Shown here piece by piece: positions 1 through 10,678 of a DNA stretch of 64,000 nt; position 1 is the first letter of the stretch, and each line of letters starts with the position of its first letter. The stretch covers positions 1 to 64,000 of the forward strand of contig CAJUKU010000008.1 in the NCBI GenBank assembly GCA_910587425.1, in the 5' to 3' direction. A model generated the notes under the pieces. The model was not told the origin of the DNA. It saw only the letters and a list, made by a program, of their open reading frames with translations, and did no database searches. The position numbers and the translations under genes are program-made. Source of the DNA: an uncultured Muribaculaceae bacterium. GTDB lineage: Bacteria; Bacteroidota; Bacteroidia; Bacteroidales; Muribaculaceae.

Positions 1-2
1 CT

Positions 3-617
3 TTCTTTGTGAAGCCTAAAGCCCGAATTGAAGATACAAAATACAATCTGTTCATGATTGGTACTAACCATGATCGCAGATTCCTATTTATCAATAAGAT
101 AATTAAGCAATTAAACCGTCTGAATATTGATAACAATTATATAAAACTATTGAAAGCTAAACTTGGTACGAACTTTCAATTAATTAAATCAATATTTCGT
201 TTTTTATCCTCTTCGTATCGGCTAAATAATGATTTTAATTTAGGAAAAATGCCAAATTACACCTTAGAAAGTCCAATCGGCATAGCTGAGTATAACGCTA
301 TTATGCAGCAGTCTAAATTTGTTCTAGATGATGTAAGACCAGGTCAATCAGGACTAGCACCTCGGTTTATTTGGGCATTGGCTAATAATAAAAAGATTGT
401 CACAACGAATCAATATGCAGAACAATATACTTTTGTGAGTGAGGATTCTGTAGTCATTATTAATCGCAATAATCCTAAATTAACAAAAAGTTTTTTTGTA
501 GATCAGAATAGTCTGACAGATGACAATTTCTACTCTTTAGAAATCTCTAATTGGGTTCGCATTCTTATTGCTGAAAAACCAGTTCCAATATATGATCGAT
601 CCATGCATGATAAATAA
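3..617 (+). CDS. Glycosyltransferase-like protein, 5'-truncated by window edge
   Basis: The reading frame is open to the left edge; the first in-frame start (GTG at 9) follows Phe-Phe codons that look like coding sequence, so this is only the C-terminal part. The stretch around LDDVRPGQSGLAPRFIWAL followed by NNKKIVTTN resembles the C-terminal half of GT-B-like glycosyltransferases found in capsule and LPS loci (substrate-binding Gln-x-Gly-Leu loop, then a start-of-strand Lys-Lys-Ile). I infer a sugar-transfer role from this and the location; the donor sugar cannot be told. The DNA is AT-rich like the next four genes. Its stop overlaps the start of the next glycosyltransferase by 11 bases, so the two are co-translated. 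Confidence 0.6.
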   Translation, partial: FFVKPKARIEDTKYNLFMIGTNHDRRFLFINKIIKQLNRLNIDNNYIKLLKAKLGTNFQLIKSIFRFLSSSYRLNNDFNLGKMPNYTLESPIGIAEYNAIMQQSKFVLDDVRPGQSGLAPRFIWALANNKKIVTTNQYAEQYTFVSEDSVVIINRNNPKLTKSFFVDQNSLTDDNFYSLEISNWVRILIAEKPVPIYDRSMHDK

Positions 618-1401
618 GAAAATCACAGTCGTTACTGTATGCTATAACGCTGCTGATCGTATTGAGCAGACAATTATTTCTGTGCTCAATCAAACATACG
701 ATAATATTGAATATATAATTATTGATGGCGGTTCAACGGATGGAACTGTGGATATTATCCGTCGATATTCAGATTGTATAACATATTGGGTATCAGAAAA
801 AGATGGCGGGATATACGATGCTATGAATAAAGGTATTTCCATAGCAACTGGTCAGTACATAAATTTCATGAATGCAGGCGACACTTTTTATTCTTCAGAA
901 ACACTTAAGATATTAGCTGGACGTATCGATAATAATGCTATCATTATATATGGTGACTGTAATGTTAAATTCCGCGGTAGTGTAGTGCATAAAAAGCCAC
1001 TCAAAATTGATTATCTTAACACTAAACTGCCTTTCTGTCATCAATCTATGTTGGTGGATGTTTCTTTCCATAAGAAACATCTTTATTCGACTAAGCTAAA
1101 AATAGCATCTGACTATAAATTTGTCTATGACGCTTACTACAAGAACAATGTGAAATTACAATATATCCCAATTACTGTTTCTACTTTTGATAGTACGGAT
1201 GGAGTTTCCTCACACAATTTCATAACTTCAATGAACGAAAAATTTGAAATTTGGGGAATCGAGAATAATTTCATATATAAATTCCCATGGTACTTTGCTA
1301 CACTCCGAATGTATTTATCTCTATATGTAAGGAGATGTATTCCAACTATAGCCACCGTTTTCATAAGGAAATTCACGGATAGCCTGCGTTCGCATCAATA
1401 G
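607..1401 (+). CDS. Glycosyltransferase family 2 (WcaA-like)
   Basis: A 264-residue GT-A fold transferase. It begins with the family's beta-strand TVVTVCYNA (residues 7-15), then IDGGSTDGT (39-47), the EKDGGIYDAMNKG loop (65-77) that binds nucleotide sugar, and a NAGD in place of the DxD metal site (89-92). An upstream in-frame ATG at 568 would add 13 residues unlike the family and overlap the previous gene by 50 bases; the ATG at 607, directly before the conserved strand, is the better start. It probably transfers one sugar to a lipid-linked repeat unit on the cytoplasmic face of the membrane. It sits between another transferase and an EpsG-like polymerase. Confidence 0.85.
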   Translation: MINKKITVVTVCYNAADRIEQTIISVLNQTYDNIEYIIIDGGSTDGTVDIIRRYSDCITYWVSEKDGGIYDAMNKGISIATGQYINFMNAGDTFYSSETLKILAGRIDNNAIIIYGDCNVKFRGSVVHKKPLKIDYLNTKLPFCHQSMLVDVSFHKKHLYSTKLKIASDYKFVYDAYYKNNVKLQYIPITVSTFDSTDGVSSHNFITSMNEKFEIWGIENNFIYKFPWYFATLRMYLSLYVRRCIPTIATVFIRKFTDSLRSHQ

Positions 1402-1410
1402 TGTTTCTAT

Positions 1411-2460
1411 ATGATATTCTACTCATGCTTTATAGTTTTAGTGGAATTCTTATTGGGTGGCTATAAATTTGATGGTCGTCGTCTTTCGGAACGTATCTCT
1501 ATATTAGCTATCATAATCATATCGCTTGTAACATTCTTTAGGTTTGATATAGGATTTGATTATGCAAGTTATTTTAAATATGTATCGGACGATAAGATTC
1601 CGTCCATGGAATTATTGTTTTTGGAGCCTAGCGCACGGATATTTATTGAGTTTTCCAGAATTATAGATTTTCCACCTGCTCTCATAATGATTTATGGAGC
1701 TATTTCAATTGTATTTACCAGTAGCGCGATAATTAAGAATAGCGAAAACATTCCATTGAGCGTTATCGTGTTTTTAGGGCTTTTTTACTTATCAACCATC
1801 TGTTTTATACGACAAGGTGCTGCTCTTGGTATAATCCTTTTCAGTTATCCATATTTGAAAAATAATCAGTTTTGGAAGTTCTTTATATGTTGTGCGTTCG
1901 CAGTTTTATTGCATTATTCTGCAATATTGGTTCTTATTGTCTATCCGCTGTACACTTGTTTTAGTTATAGAAAATTAGGTTTGATTCTACTGATATCTTT
2001 ACCAACAATTCTGATAGCTTTAAAATCTCTGCCTATCCTGTTCCCTTGGTTACCATATGTAAGTTATTTTACGACATCTGAAAATTTAACAGGTGGAAAT
2101 ATGGCAAAATATGTCTTTTTACTATTGAATTTAACAGGTTTACTTCTAAGTTGGAAGACAAAAGATTCGGAAATTATTAAATTCTTTGAAATTGCAATGA
2201 TTGGTTCATTCTTTCCTTTTTCTTTGGGTGGACATATAGGCGGGCGTATAGGATGGTATTTCATGATTTTTATATGTATTGCTTTGCCTAATTTACTTAA
2301 GAGATACCCACTATGGTACTCACGTCTCTGTAACGCTGCTATGGTTGCATGTTTCTTAGGTACTATATATGTTTCTTCGTTATCTCCCGGGAAAAAACAA
2401 TATACGCCTTTCCAGACAATTTTTGAAGTGGATTTAAAACATCCGGTATTTAAAGAGTGA
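1411..2460 (+). CDS. EpsG-family polysaccharide polymerase
   Basis: A 349-residue very hydrophobic protein with about ten membrane segments. The segment RFDIGFDYASYF (residues 44-55) matches the Arg-x-x-x-Gly-x-Asp-Tyr-x-x-Tyr signature after the first helices of EpsG/Wzy-type polymerases, and a second loop near residue 125-135 carries the RQGAALG-type motif. The family joins oligosaccharide repeat units at the outer face of the inner membrane. Position among glycosyltransferases supports this. The stop shares one base with the next start (ATGA), so translation is coupled. Confidence 0.75.
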   Translation: MIFYSCFIVLVEFLLGGYKFDGRRLSERISILAIIIISLVTFFRFDIGFDYASYFKYVSDDKIPSMELLFLEPSARIFIEFSRIIDFPPALIMIYGAISIVFTSSAIIKNSENIPLSVIVFLGLFYLSTICFIRQGAALGIILFSYPYLKNNQFWKFFICCAFAVLLHYSAILVLIVYPLYTCFSYRKLGLILLISLPTILIALKSLPILFPWLPYVSYFTTSENLTGGNMAKYVFLLLNLTGLLLSWKTKDSEIIKFFEIAMIGSFFPFSLGGHIGGRIGWYFMIFICIALPNLLKRYPLWYSRLCNAAMVACFLGTIYVSSLSPGKKQYTPFQTIFEVDLKHPVFKE

Positions 2461-3254
2461 TGAAAGTTCAAGTGTTACTGTCATGTATGAATGAGGTAGA
2501 CACCTCAATTGTTGGCAGATCGAATATTCAGAGTGATGTAGTCGTTGTTAATCAGTGTGGAACAGATAGTACAAGAGAATTTACATTTAAGAATAACAAA
2601 GGAGAAGAATGTAGGTGTAAGTTTATCAATACTACTCAACGTGGGCTTTCCAATAGTAGAAACTTGGCATTAAAAAATGCGTGGAATGATATATGTATAT
2701 TATGCGATGACGATGAGGTCTTCAAGGATGATTATCCTGAAAAAATTATTATGTCATACAATGGGAATCCGGGATATCAATTATTGTTTTTCGAAATAGG
2801 TAATAGAGCAAATGGAAAGACTGGCTATCGTAAACGGATAGAGATCAATAGGAGAAAGTCACTTGCTATTTGTAGTGTACAAATTTCTTTCTTGAGGAAA
2901 GCTGTGATAGATAGTAATATTGTTTTCAATCCTAAATTTGGTGCTGGCGTTACACAAGCCGGAGGAGAGGAGCATATTTTTCTCTATGACTGTTTCAAAC
3001 ATGGGCTTAAGGGATTGAATGTCCCGATTGAAATTTCATCTTTAAATGAGAACTCCTCATCTACTTGGTGGCGGGGAATTTCCCGAGAATATCTGATAGA
3101 TGAAGGTCAGGTATTACGACAATTATTTGGTCTTTTTGGGGGATTGGCAGCATCAACTCTTTTCATAATTAAAAAACGAGATATGATAAGAACAAAATTA
3201 GATTTAGTAGCTGCATATAAGGCAATTCTCAGAGGGGTATTTCGGAAAGATTGA
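2460..3254 (+). CDS. Glycosyltransferase family 2-like
   Basis: A 264-residue protein with a GT-A layout: N-terminal strand VQVLLSCMNE, a nucleotide-binding region ending in CGTDSTRE, RGLSNSRNLAL (residues 61-71), and the acidic metal site LCDDDE (81-86). The start could be the GTG at 2457 or the ATG at 2460; I prefer the ATG, which overlaps the preceding TGA by one base. The first nucleotide-sugar strand is shorter than in typical GT2 proteins, so the family call is by fold rather than close match. Probably adds a sugar to the same glycan as its neighbours. AT-rich DNA. Confidence 0.75.
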   Translation: MKVQVLLSCMNEVDTSIVGRSNIQSDVVVVNQCGTDSTREFTFKNNKGEECRCKFINTTQRGLSNSRNLALKNAWNDICILCDDDEVFKDDYPEKIIMSYNGNPGYQLLFFEIGNRANGKTGYRKRIEINRRKSLAICSVQISFLRKAVIDSNIVFNPKFGAGVTQAGGEEHIFLYDCFKHGLKGLNVPIEISSLNENSSSTWWRGISREYLIDEGQVLRQLFGLFGGLAASTLFIIKKRDMIRTKLDLVAAYKAILRGVFRKD

Positions 3255-3257
3255 TAT

Positions 3258-4160
3258 ATGAGATTGAGGAATATGATAAGAAAAATAGCTTCTGTAGCAG
3301 CAAAAATTTCACCAATAATGTGGATGAGGTTACGCTATCTCATCAGGTTAAAAAAATCTCTCAGTTTAAAACATCCACAGACACTTAACGAAAAGATTTT
3401 ATTTCTGTCATTACGTAGTGATACGTCATTATGGACGGTATGTGCTGATAAGTATGCTGTGAGAGATTATGTGAGAGATGTCGGACTATCAAATATCTTG
3501 ATTCCATTGTTAGGCAAATACGACTCAGTTGATGAGATTTGTCTTGATGACTTACCTGATGAATTTGTAATAAAAACAAATCATGGGTGTGGAGATGTCA
3601 GAGTAATAAAGAATGAAAGGTCGGAGAAGCTAAAGCAAGAGCTTCAGGTATATGATAGAATTCTAAAAGAGAAATATGGGATATTGGAGGGAGGATTACA
3701 TTACCAAAGGATAAAACCTTGCATAATTGTTGAGAAGAAACTAGAGAATGATAGTGATAAATCATCTTCTCTCATAGATTATAAGATATGGTGTTTCAAT
3801 GGTAAGCCAGAATTTATTTTTGTAATTCTCAATCGTACAAAAAAGCACATGGATATAATGTTGTACGATAAAGACTGGAATCCACATCCTGAATACTGCA
3901 AATTTGATGACCACTACCGACAAGCGGAATTGATTGATCCTCCACAGAATCTAAAGGAGATGTTAGACTATGCGGAGATTCTTGCGTGTCCATTCCCGGA
4001 GGTCAGGGCGGATTTTTACAATATTAAGGGAAAGATATATTTCGGGGAGTTGACATTCACCTCTTTAGGAGGATTAATGACATATTTTTCCGATGATTTT
4101 CAAGATCTTGCAGGAAGCATGATAAAGCTACCTGTCTTACATACTTCAAATACTGACTGA
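3258..4160 (+). CDS. TupA-like ATP-grasp protein
   Basis: A 300-residue protein matching the TupA-like ATP-grasp family of polysaccharide clusters: LKHPQTLNEKILFLSL near residue 35-50, the DKYAVRDYVRD block (about 72-82), LPDEFVIKTNHGCGD (about 103-117) for ATP binding, and a C-terminal acidic region RADFYN ... GKIYFGELTFTSLGG typical of ATP-grasp magnesium ligands. The family is thought to ligate amino acids or similar carboxylates to sugar polymers (named after teichuronopeptide synthesis); the substrate here is unknown. Three bases separate it from the previous gene and two from ugd. It is the last AT-rich gene of the cluster. Confidence 0.75.
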   Translation: MRLRNMIRKIASVAAKISPIMWMRLRYLIRLKKSLSLKHPQTLNEKILFLSLRSDTSLWTVCADKYAVRDYVRDVGLSNILIPLLGKYDSVDEICLDDLPDEFVIKTNHGCGDVRVIKNERSEKLKQELQVYDRILKEKYGILEGGLHYQRIKPCIIVEKKLENDSDKSSSLIDYKIWCFNGKPEFIFVILNRTKKHMDIMLYDKDWNPHPEYCKFDDHYRQAELIDPPQNLKEMLDYAEILACPFPEVRADFYNIKGKIYFGELTFTSLGGLMTYFSDDFQDLAGSMIKLPVLHTSNTD

Positions 4161-4162
4161 TT

Positions 4163-5470
4163 ATGAAGATTGCTGTTGCGGGTACCGGTTATGTAGGGCT
4201 GAGTATCGCCACACTGTTGGCGCAGAACAATGATGTTGTGGCGGTCGACGTAGTGCCGGAGAAAGTTGAGATGCTGCGGCGCAGGATATCGCCCATTCAG
4301 GATGAATATATTGAGAAGTATCTTGCCGAGAAGCCACTGAGGCTTACAGCTACACTCGATGGCGAGGCGGCATACGCTGGCGCAGATTTCGTGGTCGTCG
4401 CCGCTCCTACGAACTATGATGCGGAGAAGAATTATTTCGATACGCGCCATGTAGAGGAGGTGATAGACCTCGTTCTGAAAGTGAATCCCGAGGCGGTGAT
4501 AGTTATAAAATCCACAATCCCTGTAGGCTATTGCCGGAGCCTGTATGTGAAGTATGCCCGCGCGGGAGCAAGACGGCTGAACCTGCTGTTCTCGCCCGAA
4601 TTCCTGCGCGAGAGCAAGGCTCTATACGACAATCTCTATCCATCGCGCATCATCGTGGGATTACCCAAGATAATCGATGATGAACGCTTTGCCGAGGAGA
4701 ATGCCGCCATAATGCAGGTGGCTGACCTGCCGAAACTGGAGACGGCGGCTCATCAGTTCGCGTCTCTCCTGCAGCAGGGGGCGTTGAAGCAGGATATCCC
4801 CACACTGTTCATGGGGATGAAAGAGGCGGAGGCGGTCAAGCTGTTCGCCAACACCTATCTTGCACTGCGCGTGAGCTATTTCAACGAGCTCGACACCTAT
4901 GCCGAAGTCAAGGGGCTTGATCCGCGCGCGATCATCGACGGCATAGGTCTCGATCCCCGCATCGGCACGCATTACAACAATCCCTCGTTCGGCTACGGCG
5001 GTTACTGCCTGCCGAAAGATACCAAACAGCTGCTCGCCAATTATGCCGACGTGCCGCAGTGCATGATGTCGGCTATCGTGGAGAGCAACCGCACGCGCAA
5101 GGATTTCATCGCCGACCAGGTGCTCCGCAAAGCGGGATATTACGGATATTCTGCCGACAACACTTACGGTGCCGCGCCTGAGCGGGAATGCGTCATCGGC
5201 GTTTACCGGCTCACGATGAAATCGAACAGCGATAATTTCCGCCAGTCGTCGATCCAGGGCGTGATGAAGCGCATCAAGGCTAAGGGCGCCACGGTGATCA
5301 TCTACGAGCCGACACTGGAGGACGGATCGACATTCTTCGGCAGCCGTGTGGTGAATGACCTTGCCGAGTTCAAACGCCTCTCGGCAGCAATTATAGCCAA
5401 CCGGACAGATGCCGGGCTGAGCGATGTGGCTCAGAAAGTATATACACGTGATTTATTCGGACGCGACTGA
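4163..5470 (+). CDS. ugd: UDP-glucose 6-dehydrogenase
   Basis: A 435-residue NAD-dependent UDP-sugar dehydrogenase that oxidises UDP-glucose to UDP-glucuronate, a precursor for acidic polysaccharides. The N-terminal Rossmann motif AGTGYVGLS (residues 6-14), SPEFLRE in the middle domain and the catalytic cysteine C282 within GYGGYCLPKDTKQL are all present; the C-terminal UDP-binding domain ends normally. It begins two bases after the TupA-like gene and is followed one base later by a glycosyltransferase, so it belongs to the cluster transcript. In contrast to the five genes before it, the DNA is GC-rich like the rest of the chromosome. Confidence 0.95.
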   Translation: MKIAVAGTGYVGLSIATLLAQNNDVVAVDVVPEKVEMLRRRISPIQDEYIEKYLAEKPLRLTATLDGEAAYAGADFVVVAAPTNYDAEKNYFDTRHVEEVIDLVLKVNPEAVIVIKSTIPVGYCRSLYVKYARAGARRLNLLFSPEFLRESKALYDNLYPSRIIVGLPKIIDDERFAEENAAIMQVADLPKLETAAHQFASLLQQGALKQDIPTLFMGMKEAEAVKLFANTYLALRVSYFNELDTYAEVKGLDPRAIIDGIGLDPRIGTHYNNPSFGYGGYCLPKDTKQLLANYADVPQCMMSAIVESNRTRKDFIADQVLRKAGYYGYSADNTYGAAPERECVIGVYRLTMKSNSDNFRQSSIQGVMKRIKAKGATVIIYEPTLEDGSTFFGSRVVNDLAEFKRLSAAIIANRTDAGLSDVAQKVYTRDLFGRD

Positions 5471-5471
5471 C

Positions 5472-6248
5472 ATGCAGGATTACGGACTGGTCTCGATCAT
5501 CACACCGAGCTATAATTGCGAGCGGTTCATCCGCCAGACAATAGAGTCGATAATCTCCCAGACATATACCAACTGGGAACTGCTTGTGGCTGATGATTGC
5601 TCGACAGACTCGACACGCAGCATAGTGGAAGATTATGCTGCCGTCGACAAGCGGATAAAGCTGTTCAAACTTGATGTCAATTCCGGCGCGGGTGTGGCAC
5701 GCAACGAAGCAATACGACATGCGCGTGGACGCTACATAGCGTTTTGCGACAGTGACGATATATGGTTGCGCGACAAGCTCGCAGTGCAGCTGCAAGTGAT
5801 GGAAAAGACAGGCTGTCCGGTTGCCTACGCCTCATATATCACGTGTGATGAGGACGGACGCTATAACGGCATTGTAGTCGCATACAAGGAGATAACCTAC
5901 CGCGAGATCCTGCGCGACGATAGCATAGGTTTCCTCACATGCATTTATGATGTAGAAAAGCTCGGCAAGGTCTACCTGCCGGATCTGCGCAAGCGTCAGG
6001 ACTGGGGACTGAAGATACGTCTGCTGAGCAAATCTCGCAAGGCGGTGGGCGTAATAGAACCGCTCGCGGTCTACCGTCTGAGGGGCGATTCACTCTCGAA
6101 TAAGAAATTAGGGTTAGTGAAGTTTAATGTCCGCGTGTACCGCGAGGTATTGAATTACAATCCTGTTCGGGCGTGGCTGAAGTTCCTCTTTGATTTCATG
6201 CCGCATTATTTTGCCAAAAAGTTAAGGTTAAGGATCATCAATCAGTGA
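5472..6248 (+). CDS. Glycosyltransferase family 2
   Basis: A 258-residue GT-A transferase: VSIITPSYNCERFI at the N-terminus, DDCSTDSTRSIV (about residues 39-50), GAGVARNEAIRHARGRYIAFCDSDDIW (about 76-102) containing the Asp-Ser-Asp metal site, and a later KRQDWGLKIRLL acceptor/catalytic segment. The ORF extends upstream to 5424 but this would overlap ugd by 47 bases; the ATG at 5472, one base after the ugd stop, places the conserved strand at the usual distance. It is the last gene of the polysaccharide transcript and is followed by two strong hairpins. Confidence 0.88.
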   Translation: MQDYGLVSIITPSYNCERFIRQTIESIISQTYTNWELLVADDCSTDSTRSIVEDYAAVDKRIKLFKLDVNSGAGVARNEAIRHARGRYIAFCDSDDIWLRDKLAVQLQVMEKTGCPVAYASYITCDEDGRYNGIVVAYKEITYREILRDDSIGFLTCIYDVEKLGKVYLPDLRKRQDWGLKIRLLSKSRKAVGVIEPLAVYRLRGDSLSNKKLGLVKFNVRVYREVLNYNPVRAWLKFLFDFMPHYFAKKLRLRIINQ

Positions 6249-6284
6249 GATATGTGTAAGGATTGAATGATACTATATTTAAGG

Positions 6285-6323
6285 TTGCCCGATACTGTTC
6301 GTGAGCGGTATCGGGCAAAAAAA
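6285..6323 (+). terminator. Rho-independent terminator of the polysaccharide cluster
   Basis: A stem of GCCCGATAC with GTATCGGGC around an 11-base loop, followed by a run of A; on the plus strand it is about 40 bases after the last glycosyltransferase. A second terminator with T tract follows directly. Confidence 0.7.
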
Positions 6324-6358
6324 TCTCCGCAGACCTTAACCGCCTGCGGAGATTTTTA
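6323..6358. terminator. Bidirectional terminator between polysaccharide cluster and thiH
   Basis: A perfect 10-bp stem (ATCTCCGCAG / CTGCGGAGAT) with A7 on its left and T5 on its right, so it can end transcripts from both sides. It lies 16 bases past the thiH stop on the minus strand. Confidence 0.8.
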
Positions 6359-6373
6359 TCAGTTTGAGGGAGA

Positions 6374-7501
6374 TCAGGGGAGGGGGGTGGGGCGGTCGAA
6401 GGTGCGGTCCCAGTCTTTCCAGACGGGTTCGTAGCCGAGGGCGCGGATTTCGGCGGCGACCTGCTCGGGGGTGCGGGAGTCGGTGACGGTGAACTGTTCG
6501 AGGGCGTCGGGGGTGCTGACGTATCCTCCGGGTTCGGTGCGCGATCCGGCGCTCATGGAGGTGACTCCGAGGGGGAGCATTCCGGCGCGGAACTGGGGAC
6601 TCTCGCGGGTGGAGTAGGAGATGTCGACGTCGGGGTCGAAGATGCGGAATGCGAACGTGAGCTGGGCGAGCTCGCGGTCGGTCATGACGACGTTGGGGGT
6701 GTAGCCTCCTTCGGCGGGGCACATGCGGGGGAAGTTAATGGAGTAGCGTGTGCGCCAGTAGCGCTGGCGGAGGTAGCGGAGGTGGCGTGCCATCATGGTG
6801 ACGTCGGTGCGCCAGTCTTCGAGCCCGATGAGCACTCCCATACCGATCTTGTGGAGCCCGGCGGCGCCCATGCGGTCGAAGCCGTTGACGCGCCACTTGA
6901 ATATGGACTTCATGCCGCGGGGGTGGTAGCGGCGGTATGCTTGCTCGTTGTACGTCTCCTGGAAGCAGACCACGCCGTTGAGCCCTGCGTGGGTGAGGCG
7001 GCGGTAGTCGCGCTCTTTCATGGGCATGACCTCGATGGTGAGGTTGTTGAAGTAGGGGCGGGCGGTGTGGAGCACCTGCTCGAGGTAGTCGACGCCGTTG
7101 AGTGCGGGAAATTCGCCGGAGACGATGAGCAGGTTCTCGAACGGTCCGAGGCGGCGTATCGCCTCACACTCGGCGCGCACCTGCTCCTGTGTGAGGGTGA
7201 CGCGCGTGAGGGGATTGGAGTGGTTGAATCCGCAGTACACGCAATGGTTCGTGCAGGCGTTGCTGACGTAGAGGGGGATGTACATCGAGATGGTGCGCCC
7301 GAAGCGTTCGAGTGTAGTGCGCCGAGAGCGTTCAGCCATCTGTTCGAGCAGTGGTGCGGCTGCGGGCGATATGAGTGCCATGAAGTCGTCGACCGTGGGG
7401 TGGCGTGCGGCGAGTGCCGCGCGTGCGCGCTCGGGCGTGACGGCTTGTATGGCGGCTGTGGTGTCGTCCCAGGAGTATTGCTGTAGTTCGTCGTAAAACA
7501 T
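6374..7501 (-). CDS. thiH: 2-iminoacetate synthase ThiH
   Basis: A 375-residue radical SAM enzyme that cleaves tyrosine to 2-iminoacetate (dehydroglycine) for the thiazole ring, the oxygen-independent route suited to an anaerobe. The 4Fe-4S motif is C83-TNH-C87-VY-C90, followed by GFNHSN; the C-terminal BATS region is present. The length is normal for ThiH. It is the last gene of the thiamine operon, 13 bases after thiC. The DNA is notably GC-rich, giving long spurious antisense frames. Confidence 0.95.
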   Translation of the reverse strand: MFYDELQQYSWDDTTAAIQAVTPERARAALAARHPTVDDFMALISPAAAPLLEQMAERSRRTTLERFGRTISMYIPLYVSNACTNHCVYCGFNHSNPLTRVTLTQEQVRAECEAIRRLGPFENLLIVSGEFPALNGVDYLEQVLHTARPYFNNLTIEVMPMKERDYRRLTHAGLNGVVCFQETYNEQAYRRYHPRGMKSIFKWRVNGFDRMGAAGLHKIGMGVLIGLEDWRTDVTMMARHLRYLRQRYWRTRYSINFPRMCPAEGGYTPNVVMTDRELAQLTFAFRIFDPDVDISYSTRESPQFRAGMLPLGVTSMSAGSRTEPGGYVSTPDALEQFTVTDSRTPEQVAAEIRALGYEPVWKDWDRTFDRPTPLP

Positions 7502-7514
7502 TAGCTTTGTTCTG

Positions 7515-9215
<1,701 letters not shown>

Positions 9216-9248
9216 TTCTACTTTATGGTCGGTTATGAGTGTTCAGGT

Positions 9249-10034
9249 TCAGATGGAGAGGAATGATGTGAGCGGGCTTGTGGCATTGGCGGCGGAGCTT
9301 ACCGTGCCGAGTCCGGCGAGGTATGCCTTGCGTCCTGCCTCTACGGCGAGGCGGAAAGCCTCAGCCATCTCCACGGGGTTGCCGGCTACGGCTATGGCGG
9401 TGTTGACGAGCACTGCGTCGGCACCCATCTCGAGCGCTTCGGCTGCATGCGACGGTGCGCCGATTCCGGCGTCGACCACGACTGGCACGCGGCTCTCGGC
9501 GATTATGATCTCGAGGAGGTCGCGCGTGAGCAGCCCCTTGTTTGTGCCGATAGGTGCTCCGAGGGGCATGACGGCTGCTGTGCCCACCTCTTCAAGGCGT
9601 TTGCACAGCACGGGGTCCGCCTGGATGTAGGGAAGCACCTTGAATCCTTCGCGTGCGAGGATCTCGGTGGCGCGCAGTGTCTCCACCGGATCGGGCAGCA
9701 GATATTTCGGGTCGGGGTGTATCTCGAGTTTTATGAAGTCGGTGCCGAAGCAATCGCGGGCGAGGCGTGCCGCCATGACGGCTTCCTCGGCGTCGCGCAC
9801 GCCGGAGGTGTTTGGGAGGAACTGCACATGCTCGCGGTTGATGTGGCTGAGCATGTCGTCCTCCTCCTCATGCTCCATGTCGATGCGCTTCATAGCCACG
9901 GTGATCATTTCTGATCCGGAGGCAAGGATGGCGCGGAGCATCAGTTCGTTTGAGGGGAATTTGCCGGTGCCCATGAACAGACGCGACTTGAAATCGCGTC
10001 CGCCGATGGTGAGTATATCATTTTCCATATTCAT
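9249..10034 (-). CDS. thiG: Thiazole synthase ThiG
   Basis: A 261-residue TIM-barrel enzyme that joins 1-deoxyxylulose 5-phosphate, the ThiH product and ThiS thiocarboxylate into thiazole phosphate. The Schiff-base lysine sits in FIKLEIHPDPKYLLPDP, and the phosphate-binding VVDAGIGAPSHAAEALEMGADAVL region (first 20 residues given in part) is standard. The start overlaps the thiE stop by four bases, and two methionines (MNM) leave the exact start open by two codons. Confidence 0.95.
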   Translation of the reverse strand: MNMENDILTIGGRDFKSRLFMGTGKFPSNELMLRAILASGSEMITVAMKRIDMEHEEEDDMLSHINREHVQFLPNTSGVRDAEEAVMAARLARDCFGTDFIKLEIHPDPKYLLPDPVETLRATEILAREGFKVLPYIQADPVLCKRLEEVGTAAVMPLGAPIGTNKGLLTRDLLEIIIAESRVPVVVDAGIGAPSHAAEALEMGADAVLVNTAIAVAGNPVEMAEAFRLAVEAGRKAYLAGLGTVSSAANATSPLTSFLSI

Positions 10035-10657
10035 GAGTTGTAGTTGTTGAGACGTTCTATAAATTCAGCCGTGCGGATCGACGGTTCGGGCGCGTTTACT
10101 ATATCGCCGCTCACCGCTATGCCGTTCACTCCTGCTTCCATGAGCGGCTTCACGTCGTCGAGCTTAAGTCCGCCGATCGCGACGATCGGGAACTCTACGC
10201 CGGCTTCGCGCACGCGTGCCACAACTTCGCGCACGCCCTCGTAGCCGAGCTCCGGTGCCAGACGCTTTTTGGTTGTGGTGAAGTGAACCGGTCCGAGTCC
10301 TACGTAATCTATATCCTTGCCTTTGTAGCGGATGATGTCGTCGGCGGTGTTAGCCGTGATTCCGATTATGGCGTGAGGGCCGAGCAGTTCGCGAGCCTCG
10401 AGCGGATCCATATCCTCTTTGCCTAAGTGCACTCCGGAGACGCGGAGCTCGTTGACAAGCTCTACGCGGTCGTCAATGATGAGAAACACGTCGTTCTCCT
10501 GGCACATCGGTATTATTTCAGCGGCGACTTCGCGCACTTCGTCGTCGGTAGCATTTTTCATGCGGAGCTGCACCCATCGGCAGCCGCCGTCGATAGCCAT
10601 CTGTACCTCTTCGGCAATGTTGTAGAGGTCAGTGTCGTTGGTGATGTATTGTAGCAT
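10031..10657 (-). CDS. thiE: Thiamine phosphate synthase ThiE
   Basis: A 208-residue TIM barrel that couples HMP pyrophosphate with thiazole phosphate. It has WVQLRMKNAT, the DDRVELVNELRVSGVHLGKEDM segment (key residues Asp-Asp-Arg and Val-His-Leu-Gly), GPVHFTTTKK and a VAIGGL phosphate loop, all expected of an active ThiE. A second, more diverged ThiE-like protein is encoded just upstream. Start overlaps nothing upstream (about 20 bases from the previous stop); end overlaps thiG. Confidence 0.93.
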   Translation of the reverse strand: MLQYITNDTDLYNIAEEVQMAIDGGCRWVQLRMKNATDDEVREVAAEIIPMCQENDVFLIIDDRVELVNELRVSGVHLGKEDMDPLEARELLGPHAIIGITANTADDIIRYKGKDIDYVGLGPVHFTTTKKRLAPELGYEGVREVVARVREAGVEFPIVAIGGLKLDDVKPLMEAGVNGIAVSGDIVNAPEPSIRTAEFIERLNNYNS

Positions 10658-10678
10658 ATCAGTCGTTATGTTTTGTTT

